Source: an uncultured Clostridia bacterium (GTDB lineage Bacteria > Bacillota > Clostridia > Christensenellales > UBA1242). From it: a DNA stretch of 64,000 nucleotides. The translations under genes and the position numbers were made by a program. The stretch spans positions 95,900 through 159,899 of the forward strand of contig CAKVFE010000003.1 of NCBI GenBank assembly GCA_934746645.1. Reading direction: 5' to 3'. Below are positions 34,770 through 43,563 of the stretch, piece after piece (position 1 is the stretch's first letter; the number at the start of each line of letters is the position of its first letter). A model generated the notes under the pieces. The model was not told where the DNA came from and searched no databases. It was given only the letters and a program-made list of their open reading frames with translations.

Positions 34770-35084
34770 ATGGATTTAAATCAAGTACAAAAGAGAATTG
34801 TTGAAAATAAGATAAAACACGGTTTTAATACAACCAATATGTATATGGAATTTTGTCTTTTAAATGGAGAAGTTGCAGAAGCATTTGACGCTTACAATAA
34901 AGGAAAAGATGATTTGGGAAGTGAACTTGCTGATGTCGCTATATATCTTATGGGTATATCAGAGTTGTTGGGCTTTTCTTTAGAAGATGAGATAAATAAA
35001 AAATTGGACATCAACGAACGCAGAGTGTATAAAAAAGTTAATGGCGTTTATGTTAAGGAATTGTTGGATAAAAAAGAAGATTAA
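34770..35084 (+). CDS. MazG-like nucleotide pyrophosphohydrolase
   Basis: 104 residues, single all-alpha NTP-PPase domain. The metal-binding helices are visible as GEVAEAFDAY and GSELADVAIYL (EVxE...ExxD pattern). Such enzymes cleave nucleoside triphosphates to monophosphates and pyrophosphate, cleaning the nucleotide pool. Two adjacent ATGs exist; GAGG (34760-34763) is best spaced for 34770. It is monocistronic, between two terminators. Confidence 0.82.
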   Translation: MDLNQVQKRIVENKIKHGFNTTNMYMEFCLLNGEVAEAFDAYNKGKDDLGSELADVAIYLMGISELLGFSLEDEINKKLDINERRVYKKVNGVYVKELLDKKED

Positions 35085-35101
35085 TAATATCGTAATAAAA
35101 G

Positions 35102-35129
35102 CTTATAGTTAAAAACTATAAGTTTTTTT
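35102..35129 (+). terminator. Terminator after the MazG-like gene
   Basis: 9-bp stem CTTATAGTT (35102-35110) / AACTATAAG (35114-35122), AAA loop, seven T's. Confidence 0.88.
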
Positions 35130-35185
35130 ATTTAATTGAGTATATAAATATTTGCAATTTTTGTATATCTATAATACAATATTAT

Positions 35186-35232
35186 GTAAGAAAGGTAAGA
35201 AAAGTAAGACGATGAAGAAATAAAAGTCTTAC
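35186..35232 (+). promoter_or_regulatory. GTAAG repeat array, likely operator of the AbrB/ABC operon
   Basis: GTAAG occurs at 35186-35190, 35195-35199 and 35204-35208, exactly nine bases apart, and GTAAGAC (35204-35210) is mirrored by GTCTTAC (35226-35232). It lies about 50-100 bases before the AbrB-like gene; self-control by that protein is an inference. Confidence 0.5.
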
Positions 35233-35283
35233 ATTTACTATAAATTACTAAGGTAAATAAATTACATTTATAAAGGAGATATT

Positions 35284-35508
35284 ATGACTCAAAACAATGA
35301 CAATGGTAAATATATCTGGACAACAAAAGTGAGCAATAAAGGTCAGATAGTTATACCTAAAGAAGCAAGAGATGTGTTTGATATAAAAGAAGGTGACACA
35401 CTTATTATGTTTGGAGATATTGAAAAAGGTATTGCATTAGCAAAATACGATGATTATTTAAAGTTTGCTGAAGCAATTTTCAATGCTAAAAATGGAGATA
35501 AAAAGTAA
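35284..35508 (+). CDS. AbrB/MazE/SpoVT-family DNA-binding protein
   Basis: 74 residues. The swapped-hairpin DNA-binding domain is clear: WTTKVSNKGQIVIPKEARDVFDIKEGDTLIMFGD (shown here only to identify residues about 13-46; key features are the KGQIVIPKE core and the KEGD turn). Free-standing AbrB-like proteins of this kind are often encoded directly before ABC-2 exporters and presumably regulate them. AAAGGAG precedes the ATG; its last base is shared with the ATPase start. Confidence 0.88.
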   Translation: MTQNNDNGKYIWTTKVSNKGQIVIPKEARDVFDIKEGDTLIMFGDIEKGIALAKYDDYLKFAEAIFNAKNGDKK

Positions 35509-36221
35509 TGATAGAAATCAAAAATTTATCAAAATATTATGGTAAGTTGTGTGCAGTTGACAATGTCAATATGACTATTGATGACAACAAATGTTTTGCA
35601 TTATTGGGACTTAATGGTGCAGGCAAAACAACATTGATTAGTGTACTAACCACTCAATTAAAACCTAGCTCTGGTACAGCAATTATCAATGGTAAAGATT
35701 TGTTGACAGAGTCTAATGATATAAAAAAGATAATCAATATTTCGCCACAAGAAAGTGCAGTCGCTAAAAATCTTACTGTTAGGGAAAATCTACAGTTAAT
35801 ATCAGATTTGTATGATATTAAAGATAGTCAATCAAAAATTGATAAAGTAATTGAAGAATTTGGTCTTAAAGAAAAAACCGATACTATATGTAAAAAACTT
35901 AGTGGTGGACAAATAAGAAGATTGAGTATTGCACTTGCTATTATAACCGAACCACAAATTTTGTTTTTAGACGAACCTACTTTAGGACTAGATGTAAAGG
36001 CAAGAAAAACATTGTGGGAAATAATTGAAAAATTAAAAAATAGTATGACTATAGTTTTGACTACACATTATCTTGATGAAGTTGAACATTTAGCTGATGA
36101 AGTAGCCATTATTAGTCGTGGCAAAATAATGATTAAAGGGACAATAGACTTTATAAAAGAAAAGACAAATACTGACTCTTTGGAAAATGCATTTTTAAAG
36201 TTGAGTGAGGAGGAAGAATAA
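35508..36221 (+). CDS. ABC transporter ATP-binding protein
   Basis: 237 residues. Walker A GLNGAGKTT (about 34-42), signature LSGGQIRRLS (about 133-142), Walker B ILFLDEPTLGLD, H-loop TTHYLDE. DRA/CcmA-type ATPase that drives the ABC-2 permease encoded next. Start and stop overlap with both neighbours (TAATG-type junctions), so the three genes form one coupled operon. The cargo is unknown; drugs, peptides or lipids are typical for this class. Confidence 0.92.
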   Translation: MIEIKNLSKYYGKLCAVDNVNMTIDDNKCFALLGLNGAGKTTLISVLTTQLKPSSGTAIINGKDLLTESNDIKKIINISPQESAVAKNLTVRENLQLISDLYDIKDSQSKIDKVIEEFGLKEKTDTICKKLSGGQIRRLSIALAIITEPQILFLDEPTLGLDVKARKTLWEIIEKLKNSMTIVLTTHYLDEVEHLADEVAIISRGKIMIKGTIDFIKEKTNTDSLENAFLKLSEEEE

Positions 36222-36961
36222 TGAAAAAGTTGATTTCTTTAACCAAACGCAATATGAAAGAAATGTTGCGTGACCCACTTAGTCTTGTATTTTGTTTGGC
36301 TTTTCCAGTAGTTATGCTTGTATTGATGCAGTCTATATTTTTAAGTTTTGAAAATATCCCTGACAACTTTTTAATAGAAAATTATGCAAGTGGTATTTGT
36401 GTTTTTGGATATACATTTATAGGTATGTTTGTCGCTCTTCAAATAGCTTCAGATAAAAATACATCATTTATTAAAAGACTTAATATTGCACCTATTAATA
36501 AGTTGGTGTATTATTTAAGCTTTGTATTTTCTGCATTGCCATTGGCAATATTACAATCAATAATATTTTTTGCCATAGCTTTAATATTTGGTTTTCCATT
36601 CAATATTAATCTATTGTTGTCAATTATATATTTGATACCATCTGCTTTATTGTATATAAGTCTTGGTATTATGATTGGTGTTATATGTAACAACGAAAAA
36701 CAAACAGGACCTATATCATCAATATTTATCTCTTTGACTGGTATAATGGGTGGTGTATTTATGCCATTGTCTGCATTGAAAGGTGGGATAAAAGTGGTTG
36801 TTAATATTTTGCCTTTTTCACATTCGACACTTATAGCAAGTCAACTTCATACTTTGGGAGCAAAAGCTATATATCCACATATTTTGTACTTATTATTGTA
36901 TATAGTGTTATTTTTAACTATTGCAGTTGTAGTTGAACACATAAAAAGTAAAAAGAAATAA
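36221..36961 (+). CDS. ABC-2 type permease
   Basis: 246 residues with six predicted membrane segments and the ABC-2 layout: cytoplasmic start MKKLISLTKRNMKEMLRDP, a long stretch of four to five segments, and a conserved-type GGVFMPLSAL loop before the last one. It overlaps the ATPase stop by one base. With the ATPase it should form an exporter. Confidence 0.88.
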   Translation: MKKLISLTKRNMKEMLRDPLSLVFCLAFPVVMLVLMQSIFLSFENIPDNFLIENYASGICVFGYTFIGMFVALQIASDKNTSFIKRLNIAPINKLVYYLSFVFSALPLAILQSIIFFAIALIFGFPFNINLLLSIIYLIPSALLYISLGIMIGVICNNEKQTGPISSIFISLTGIMGGVFMPLSALKGGIKVVVNILPFSHSTLIASQLHTLGAKAIYPHILYLLLYIVLFLTIAVVVEHIKSKKK

Positions 36962-37003
36962 GTGGTTTATGTAGATTAATTAGTGTGAAATGATTTTATA
37001 ATT

Positions 37004-37037
37004 AAAAAAAAGATGTTCTTAACAACATCTTTTTTTA
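37004..37037 (+). terminator. Terminator after the ABC operon
   Basis: Stem AGATGTT (37011-37017) / AACATCT (37024-37030) extended by an A-run and a T-run; 6-nt loop. Confidence 0.9.
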
Positions 37038-37227
37038 CTAATTTTATATCTAATATTGTTATAGGTTATTATGTATGTAATTATAAAAATATAATAATCA
37101 CTTACTAGTATTTTTAACTTAATAAAATATATTTTTTGTGTAAATTTTTATCAATTATTCTGTTAAATATTTAAATGAATGTAGTGTTTAAAATATTGAT
37201 ATATAAACATCTGCACAAGCAAAATAT

Positions 37228-37256
37228 TTGACAAGTTTCGTGTATTTAGATAATAT
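37228..37256 (+). promoter_or_regulatory. Strong promoter of pflB-pflA
   Basis: TTGACA (37228-37233), 17-bp spacer, TAATAT (37251-37256). The mRNA would start near 37263. Confidence 0.78.
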
Positions 37257-37388
37257 TACTCTGTTGGCAAAATTGTATATTTGATTGATTTAAAGAGAAT
37301 AATCTTTTTATTGATTAAATCTAATTTACCAATGTTAATGTAATTAGAAACTTTGCTTTTGTGCAAATGACTATAAAAGGAGAACAAT

Positions 37389-39641
37389 ATGAAAGATTTT
37401 GAATCATGGCAAGGGTTTAGTGGTGATATGTGGAAAAGGGAAATCAATGTAAGAGATTTTATCCAAAACAACTACACACCATACAATGGTGACTCTCAAT
37501 TTTTGGCTGGACCAACTGACGCAACCAAAAAACTTTGGGACAAACTAACAGTTTTGCAAAAGAAAGAAAGAGCTAATGGTGGTGTATTGGAATGTGAAAC
37601 TGAAGTTGTTTCTGGTTTAACTGCTTATGGCGCTGGATATATTGATGAACAACTAAAAGATTTGGAAAAGGTAGTAGGTTTGCAAACAGACAAACCACTA
37701 AAAAGAGCATTTATGCCTTATGGTGGTATTCGTATGGCAGAAGAAGCTTGTACAACTTATGGTTTTACACCTAATCCAAAATTTCATAAGATATTTAACG
37801 AATATTGCAAAACCCACAACCAAGGTGTTTTTGATGCATACACTGCAGAAATGAAGAAAGCAAGACACTCACACATTATTACTGGACTTCCAGATACTTA
37901 TGGTAGAGGTCGTATAGTAGGTGACTATAGAAGAATTGCTTTATATGGTATTGATGCTTTGATTGAAGACAAACAAAACGATTTTGTTAATTGTGGCGAT
38001 GGTATAATGACAGATGATGTTATTAGACTTAGAGAAGAAATAACAATGCAGATAAGAGCATTGAAGGGTATAAAAGAAATGGCTTCTATCTACGGATATG
38101 ATATCTCTATGCCAGCTAAAAATGCAAAAGAAGCAGTTCAATGGCTATACTTTGGATATTTGGCAGCAATTAAGACACAAAATGGTGCAGCAATGAGTGT
38201 CGGCAGAATATCAACTTTCTTAGATATTTATATCAATAGAGATTTAAATAATGGTTCTATTACAGAAAGTGAAGCACAAGAACTTATTGACCACCTAGTT
38301 ATGAAATTTAGAATGGTTAAGTTTGCTCGTATTCCTTCATACAATCAGTTGTTTAGTGGTGACCCAGTTTGGGCTACACTAGAAGTCGCTGGTACAGGTA
38401 TTGATGGTAGATCTATGGTTACCAAAACAGATTATAGATTCTTGCATACACTTGAAAATATGGGACCTTCACCAGAACCAAATTTGACTGTATTGTATTC
38501 TTCAAAATTGCCTGAAAACTTTAAGAAATATGCAGCAAAAATATCTATTGATACAAGTTCAATACAATATGAAAATGATGATATTATGAAACCTTTCTGG
38601 GGCGATGATTATTCAATTTGTTGTTGTGTGTCTGCTACCCAAACTGGTAAAGAAATGCAATTCTTTGGTGCAAGAGCCAACTTAGCAAAATGTTTGTTGT
38701 ACGCTATCAATGGTGGTGTAGATGAAAAATCTAAAGAACAAGTAGGCCCAAAATACACTCCAATCACAAGTGAATACTTAGACTATGACGAAGTTATGGC
38801 CAAATATGACGCAATGCTTGAATGGCTTGCTGGATTGTATGTTAATACACTTAATGTTATCCATTATATGCACGATAAATATTTTTACGAAGCAGCAGAA
38901 ATGGCACTTATTGATACCAATGTAAGAAGAACATTTGCTACAGGTATTGCAGGATTTTCACATGTAGTAGATAGTTTAAGTGCTATAAAATATGCGAAAG
39001 TAAAAGTTGTAAGAGATAATGATGGATTGGCTACAGATTATGTTGTTGAAGGAGATTTCCCTAGATACGGCAACGATGATGACAGAGCCGATGATATTGC
39101 TTGCGAATTACTAAAAACATTTATGGGCAAAATTAAACATTATCACACATATCGTAATAGTGAACCTACAACTTCTATACTAACAATTACTTCAAATGTT
39201 GTTTATGGTAAAGCGACAGGAAGTATGCCAGATGGAAGAAAAGATGGAACTCCATTGTCACCGGGTGCTAACCCAAGTTATGGTGCAGAACAAAATGGTT
39301 TGATTGCTTCTTTAAATTCAGTAGCAAAAATCCCTTACGAATGGGCACTAGATGGTATATCTAATACACAAACCATCAACCCACAAGCTTTGGGACACAA
39401 TGAAGATGAAAGAGTCAACAATTTGGTTCAAGTTATGGACGGATATTTTGACCAAGGTGCACATCACTTAAATGTCAATGTATTTGGGGTTGAAAAATTG
39501 ATTGATTGTATGAATCACCCAGAAAAAGAAGAATATGCTAACTTTACAATAAGAGTTTCTGGATATGCTGTTAAATTTGTTGATTTAACTAGAGAACAAC
39601 AAGAAGATGTTATTGCAAGGACTTGCCATGACAGATTGTAA
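37389..39641 (+). CDS. pflB: Formate C-acetyltransferase (pyruvate formate-lyase)
   Basis: Glycyl-radical enzyme splitting pyruvate and CoA into formate and acetyl-CoA under anaerobic conditions. 750 residues, full length. The catalytic cysteine pair is Cys412-Cys413 in ICCCVSA, followed by the family block MQFFGARANLAK; the radical glycine is Gly725 in RVSGYAV. AAAGGAG precedes the ATG. pflA, its activase, overlaps the 3' end. This marks the organism as a fermenting anaerobe or facultative anaerobe. Confidence 0.97.
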   Translation: MKDFESWQGFSGDMWKREINVRDFIQNNYTPYNGDSQFLAGPTDATKKLWDKLTVLQKKERANGGVLECETEVVSGLTAYGAGYIDEQLKDLEKVVGLQTDKPLKRAFMPYGGIRMAEEACTTYGFTPNPKFHKIFNEYCKTHNQGVFDAYTAEMKKARHSHIITGLPDTYGRGRIVGDYRRIALYGIDALIEDKQNDFVNCGDGIMTDDVIRLREEITMQIRALKGIKEMASIYGYDISMPAKNAKEAVQWLYFGYLAAIKTQNGAAMSVGRISTFLDIYINRDLNNGSITESEAQELIDHLVMKFRMVKFARIPSYNQLFSGDPVWATLEVAGTGIDGRSMVTKTDYRFLHTLENMGPSPEPNLTVLYSSKLPENFKKYAAKISIDTSSIQYENDDIMKPFWGDDYSICCCVSATQTGKEMQFFGARANLAKCLLYAINGGVDEKSKEQVGPKYTPITSEYLDYDEVMAKYDAMLEWLAGLYVNTLNVIHYMHDKYFYEAAEMALIDTNVRRTFATGIAGFSHVVDSLSAIKYAKVKVVRDNDGLATDYVVEGDFPRYGNDDDRADDIACELLKTFMGKIKHYHTYRNSEPTTSILTITSNVVYGKATGSMPDGRKDGTPLSPGANPSYGAEQNGLIASLNSVAKIPYEWALDGISNTQTINPQALGHNEDERVNNLVQVMDGYFDQGAHHLNVNVFGVEKLIDCMNHPEKEEYANFTIRVSGYAVKFVDLTREQQEDVIARTCHDRL

Positions 39642-40386
39642 AGCGATTGTCAATAAAATAGAAACTTTTGGACTTGTAGATGGACCGGGTGTAAGAGTAG
39701 TAATATTCTTGCAAGGGTGCAATATGAGATGTAAATATTGTCACAATCCCGAAACATGGGCGTTAAAGAGTAAAGAGTGTAAGGAATATACACCGAAAGG
39801 GTTAGTTGACTTTTGCTATCGATATCACACATATTGGGGTAAAAATATGTCCAATGGTGGTGTTACTTTTAGTGGTGGCGAACCCTTGTTGCAGTTAGAT
39901 TTTTTAATCGAATTTGCAAAATTGGCAAAACAAAAAAATATAAATATAGCAATAGATACTTGTGGACAACCATTTACTAACGAAAAAGAATATTTGGAAA
40001 AATTTGATATTTTAGCATCATTAGTAGATTTGTTTATTGTAGATATAAAATGTTTTGATAATGATTTGCATAAAGAAATAACTGGACATACCAATACTAA
40101 TATATTTGATATGTTAAAACATTTAGATTTACTTAAAAAAGATGTTTGGATAAGACATGTGCTTGTCCCTAATCTTACAGATAGTAAAGAAGATTTGTTA
40201 AATACAAAACAATTTTTAAATACTCTAAACAATGTTAGAAAAGTCGAAGTTTTGCCATATCACGATTTTGCTATATTTAAGTATAAAAATCTAGGCATTA
40301 AGTATCCTTTAGAAGGATATAGAGTACCAACAGCTGAAGAAGTAAAAACTGCTGAGAATATACTAGAAGTAGAAAAATATAAGTAA
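39628..40386 (+). CDS. pflA: Pyruvate formate-lyase activating enzyme
   Basis: Radical-SAM enzyme that installs the glycyl radical on PflB. 252 residues. The 4Fe-4S motif CNMRCKYC is near residues 29-36, and GGVTFSGGEPLLQ, the SAM-binding GGE block, is near 72-84. The ATG at 39628 has AAGGA six bases ahead; another ATG at 39607 lacks this. It overlaps pflB by 14 bases. Confidence 0.96.
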   Translation: MTDCKAIVNKIETFGLVDGPGVRVVIFLQGCNMRCKYCHNPETWALKSKECKEYTPKGLVDFCYRYHTYWGKNMSNGGVTFSGGEPLLQLDFLIEFAKLAKQKNINIAIDTCGQPFTNEKEYLEKFDILASLVDLFIVDIKCFDNDLHKEITGHTNTNIFDMLKHLDLLKKDVWIRHVLVPNLTDSKEDLLNTKQFLNTLNNVRKVEVLPYHDFAIFKYKNLGIKYPLEGYRVPTAEEVKTAENILEVEKYK

Positions 40387-40390
40387 AATA

Positions 40391-40427
40391 AAAAAGATTT
40401 AAGTATTAAGCTTAAATCTTTTTTTTG
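40391..40427. terminator. Shared terminator between pflA and the convergent GNAT gene
   Basis: Perfect 13-bp stem AAAAAGATTTAAG (40391-40403) / CTTAAATCTTTTT (40411-40423), 7-nt loop. A's on the left and T's on the right let it work for both converging transcripts. Confidence 0.88.
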
Positions 40428-40457
40428 TTGTATTAATTAAATATATAATTTTATATA

Positions 40458-40979
40458 TTATCCTAAATATTTTTCAAGACAAACAAGTCCTATGTTTTTT
40501 ATTCCGTTGAAGTCGCAAGGAACAATACCTACTTCTTTATATCCCAATTTTTTATAAAGAGCTCTAGCTATAGTATTGTTTTTGTTGGTGTCCATACGAA
40601 GACAAGGGCAGTTGTGTTGTAAAGAATATTGCTCATAAAATTTTACAAATTCTTTCCCATAACCCTTACCGGATTTGTCTGGGTCAACGACTAGAGTATG
40701 TAGTACCATAACTTTATCATCTCCATCATTATGTTCCCAATTAGCATTTTTATATTCTGGTACTTGCACTTGATTTATTTTTGCAGAAGCTACAACTTGA
40801 TTGTTGTCTTCCAATACAAACAATTCGTTGTTGTTTAATGCGTCAATTGCAACTTGTCTAGTAGGGTAAACATCTCTTATCCAACCAATAGTTACAAGAC
40901 CTTTTTCTTCATTTGTGTGTATTTTATTATATATATTTTCAATTGCGTCTATATCATCAATAGTTGCTTTTCTAATCAT
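40458..40979 (-). CDS. GNAT-family N-acetyltransferase
   Basis: 173 residues. Acetyl-CoA-binding core: VMVLHTLVVDPDKSGKGYGKE (strand 4 plus the R/Q-x-x-G-x-G/A-type loop, here KSGKGYG) and the later ALYKKLGYKEVG. The substrate is unknown. On the minus strand GGAGATG precedes the ATG. One of only two minus-strand genes in the window, convergent with pflA. Confidence 0.88.
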   Translation of the reverse strand: MIRKATIDDIDAIENIYNKIHTNEEKGLVTIGWIRDVYPTRQVAIDALNNNELFVLEDNNQVVASAKINQVQVPEYKNANWEHNDGDDKVMVLHTLVVDPDKSGKGYGKEFVKFYEQYSLQHNCPCLRMDTNKNNTIARALYKKLGYKEVGIVPCDFNGIKNIGLVCLEKYLG

Positions 40980-41137
40980 AATACATCTCCATTTAACTTA
41001 AATCGTGGAGATATTATCACATTTGATTTATATTAGTCAATAATATTAAGTATCTATAACTTATTAATTTATAATAAAATATATAATATAGTATTTGATA
41101 TTTTTATCATATTGAGTATACTAATTATGTTAATTAT

Positions 41138-41211
41138 GCAGGTATAGTTTAGTGGTAGAACAAGTGCTTCCCAAGCATTTAGTGTGGGTTCGATTCCCAT
41201 TACTTGCTCCA
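41138..41211 (+). tRNA. tRNA-Gly(CCC)
   Basis: Acceptor GCAGGTA / TACTTGC, anticodon loop TTCCCAA (anticodon CCC, reads GGG), T arm GGTTCGATTCC, CCA encoded. Isolated from the other tRNAs. Confidence 0.95.
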
Positions 41212-41263
41212 TAAATCGTTAGGCTTGAAGTTTGATAGTTTTTCAGACGCAAAATTTGGCTAA

Positions 41264-41298
41264 CCCATTAGGATAAAAAATTCCTAATGGGCTATTTT
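41264..41298 (+). terminator. Terminator after tRNA-Gly(CCC)
   Basis: Perfect 10-bp stem CCCATTAGGA (41264-41273) / TCCTAATGGG (41282-41291), then CTATTTTTTT. Confidence 0.9.
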
Positions 41299-41375
41299 TT
41301 TGCAAAAAATAAATACAAAAATGAAAAATTTATGATAAAATAAAAACGAGTCAATTAGAAGGGTAATAGAACTAT

Positions 41376-42968
41376 ATGGATATATCAAACGATAAAATAG
41401 AAAAATACTTAAAACTTGCTAAAAAGAAACCACAATATTATGCCAAATTAGGCGATTTATATTCCGATGACGGCGATTTCAAAACCGCAACGATTTACTA
41501 TCAAAAAGCCGTCGACAACGGCGTTTTGGCATATACTGTTCTTGGCGACACTTGGGGCTACCGCTCTCAATACAAAAAAGCGTTCGACGTTTATACGGAG
41601 GGTGCAAACAAAGGCGAAGCGGAGTGTTTTGCCCGTCTCGGATTTTGCTATGAAACTGGTTATGTAAAAATCGATATTCAAAAAGCAATCGAGTGTTACG
41701 CCAAAGCCTCAAATTTGGGTGTGGCGGCAGCGGCAAGATCTCTCGGTGAATTGTATTATTTCAATACTCCGATTGAAGATTCCGAGATCGGAAACGTTAA
41801 AAATGCGTTGAAATATTACGAGCGTGCTTTTTACCTCGGAGATATAGAGGTTGTAAAAAAGATAGGCTTCATATACTTAAACAACGAGGGACTGAAAGAC
41901 GTTCCTAAAGCCATAGAGTGGTATGAAAAAGGATTGAGTCTTGGCGAAAGTGCTTTGAACTTTGATATGGCATATCTATATTTGAATGACAGATTTGTTC
42001 CTCATGATTATGAAAAAGGATTATTTTACTTAGCCAATGGTGTAAAAGCCAATGACCCGCATTGTTTGTATTTGCAAGCTCGTATTTATGAAATGGGTTT
42101 GTATGGTGTGTCCTCTGACAACGCTAAATATATTCATTTTCTCAAAAGAGCCGCAAAATTGGGACAAGATGATGCTTTGCTTGATTTGGGCTATTATTAT
42201 TTTGAAAAAAATGATTATGATAAAGCTTTGGATTGCTTTGCAGAGTGTGAAATAGATGATGCTAGACTTTATTGGAGCATTGCAATAATTTGTGAAACTA
42301 AAAAGCAATATTATAAAAATGCTTTAAGATATTATCAACTTTCAATGGAAATGGGTTATCCTGACGCAGTTGAAAGAATGGCAGAAGCATATCTCGGCGA
42401 TGAACTCGGTTTGGAAAAAGATGAGCAAATGGCATTAAAATTATTCAAAAAGGCAGCGAAACTTGGAGATTCTTCTGCGCAATATAATCTTGGAATGGGT
42501 TATGCTTGTGGATATTATGGTCTAACAGCAAATCGTGAAAATGCAATTTATTGGCTTAAAAAAAGTGCAAAGCGTCAAAATCCTATGGCTTGTTTGCAAA
42601 TGGGCTTGTATTATTTCTATACTGTTAAGACAGAATCAGCATATAAAAAGGCATTAAAACTATTTACCAACGCATATAATCTTGGCGAAGAAGAAGCCAT
42701 TATCAATATTGGACTTTGTTATTTGCAAGGCAAAGGTGCAAAAGAAAATAAAAAGGAAGCTGTAAAATGTTTCAAAACTGCTGTCAAAAATTGTAATTCT
42801 GGTGTCGCTTATCATAACCTTGGAATATGCTATGAAAATGGTTTTGGAGTAAAACAAGATTATAAAAAAGCAATAGAAATGTATGGAAAAGCGGCAGAAA
42901 ACGGAGAAAGTGCAGGTCTTGAGGCAATTAAAAGAGTCTATACACTTATGAACAAAAAAGATAAATAG
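41376..42968 (+). CDS. Sel1-like repeat protein with mosaic base composition
   Basis: 530 residues made almost wholly of Sel1-like tetratricopeptide repeats of about 36 residues (e.g. AIEWYEKGLSLGESALNFDMAYLY, LKLFKKAAKLGDSSAQYNLG), roughly a dozen, forming a solenoid that binds other proteins. No signal peptide or membrane segment. The weak AGAAGGGTAATAG lies upstream of the ATG. Oddity: bases about 41461-41830 use GC-rich codons (sample 60-base blocks 45% and 55% GC), the later part returns to the local norm (25% in a sample block). Confidence 0.85.
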   Translation: MDISNDKIEKYLKLAKKKPQYYAKLGDLYSDDGDFKTATIYYQKAVDNGVLAYTVLGDTWGYRSQYKKAFDVYTEGANKGEAECFARLGFCYETGYVKIDIQKAIECYAKASNLGVAAAARSLGELYYFNTPIEDSEIGNVKNALKYYERAFYLGDIEVVKKIGFIYLNNEGLKDVPKAIEWYEKGLSLGESALNFDMAYLYLNDRFVPHDYEKGLFYLANGVKANDPHCLYLQARIYEMGLYGVSSDNAKYIHFLKRAAKLGQDDALLDLGYYYFEKNDYDKALDCFAECEIDDARLYWSIAIICETKKQYYKNALRYYQLSMEMGYPDAVERMAEAYLGDELGLEKDEQMALKLFKKAAKLGDSSAQYNLGMGYACGYYGLTANRENAIYWLKKSAKRQNPMACLQMGLYYFYTVKTESAYKKALKLFTNAYNLGEEEAIINIGLCYLQGKGAKENKKEAVKCFKTAVKNCNSGVAYHNLGICYENGFGVKQDYKKAIEMYGKAAENGESAGLEAIKRVYTLMNKKDK

Positions 42969-42991
42969 TAGTTGCTTTATGAGTTTTGATT

Positions 42992-43086
42992 TCGCAAAAT
43001 CAAAAAATGCTGTCGCAAAATCAAACAGCAAGAAATCAAAAGAAATCAAAAAGTGTTAAATAATCAAAATCAGTCGCAAAATCAAA
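42992..43086 (+). repeat. Three direct repeats of TCGCAAAATCAAA
   Basis: 13-bp copies at 42992-43004, 43013-43025 and 43074-43086, with several shorter AAATCAAA copies between them. The block fills the gap between the Sel1-repeat gene and the next gene. Confidence 0.8.
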
Positions 43087-43139
43087 GAAAAATAATCAAA
43101 AAAAGACTTTTGGTTGTGCACACACATTAGTAGGTGATT

Positions 43140-43466
43140 ATGAAAAAGATATACAAAATAGAAACTTATGTACCTAAAGAAGCATTGGATAATATCAAAA
43201 ATGGATTGTATGTAAATGGCTTTGGCAAGATAGGTAATTATGATTGTTGTCTAAATTGGTATGAAGTAAATTCTTCTTGGCGACCAGTAGAAGGTGCTAA
43301 TCCATATTTAGGTGAAGTTGGCAAAATAGAATATGCTACCGAATATAAACTTGAATTTAGATGTGATAAAAAAGATTTAAAATTGGCAATAAAAACAATT
43401 AAAGACAATCATCCTTATGAAGAAGTTTGTATTAACATAATCCCAATCAAATTAAATTTAAGATAA
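43140..43466 (+). CDS. Standalone NIF3/YqfO-type insert domain protein
   Basis: 108 residues. KIETYVPKEALDNIKNGL, GKIGNYDCCLNWYE, WRPVEGANPYLGEVGK and HPYEEVCINIIPI match the CutA-like domain inserted in YqfO/NIF3 proteins, here without the NIF3 metal-binding halves. The role of stand-alone versions is unknown. The ATG at 43140 follows TAGGTG. It lies right after the TCGCAAAATCAAA repeats. Confidence 0.8.
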   Translation: MKKIYKIETYVPKEALDNIKNGLYVNGFGKIGNYDCCLNWYEVNSSWRPVEGANPYLGEVGKIEYATEYKLEFRCDKKDLKLAIKTIKDNHPYEEVCINIIPIKLNLR

Positions 43467-43470
43467 AAAG

Positions 43471-43509
43471 TAAGCATTAAAGTGTAAGTATTTTAATGCT
43501 TATTTTTTT
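43471..43509 (+). terminator. Terminator after the YqfO-like gene
   Basis: Perfect 11-bp stem TAAGCATTAAA (43471-43481) / TTTAATGCTTA (43492-43502), 10-nt loop, T-run. An extended -10 (TGATATAAT, 43529-43537) for the next gene follows. Confidence 0.88.
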
Positions 43510-43563
43510 ATGAAAAACAAAAAATATATGATATAATTTAATATGATTTTTATAGGGGATAAA

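Larger units (their letters stand above)
36962..37388 (+). other. Intergenic region before pflB
   Basis: 427 bases without a gene. It holds the terminator of the ABC operon (37004-37037), the pflB promoter (37228-37256) and a leader of about 125 bases in which GATTTAA and TTAAATC (near 37287-37322) can pair, with AAAGA/TCTTT inside. I find no clear Rex or CcpA operator. Confidence 0.6.

Noticed and set aside
41457..41736. Several alternative open frames inside the GC-rich part of the Sel1 gene
   Set aside because: A higher GC content produces fewer stops by chance; the Sel1 repeats run without a break in the main frame.
42992..43086. CRISPR array
   Set aside because: Only three 13-bp repeats with unequal spacing and no cas genes.
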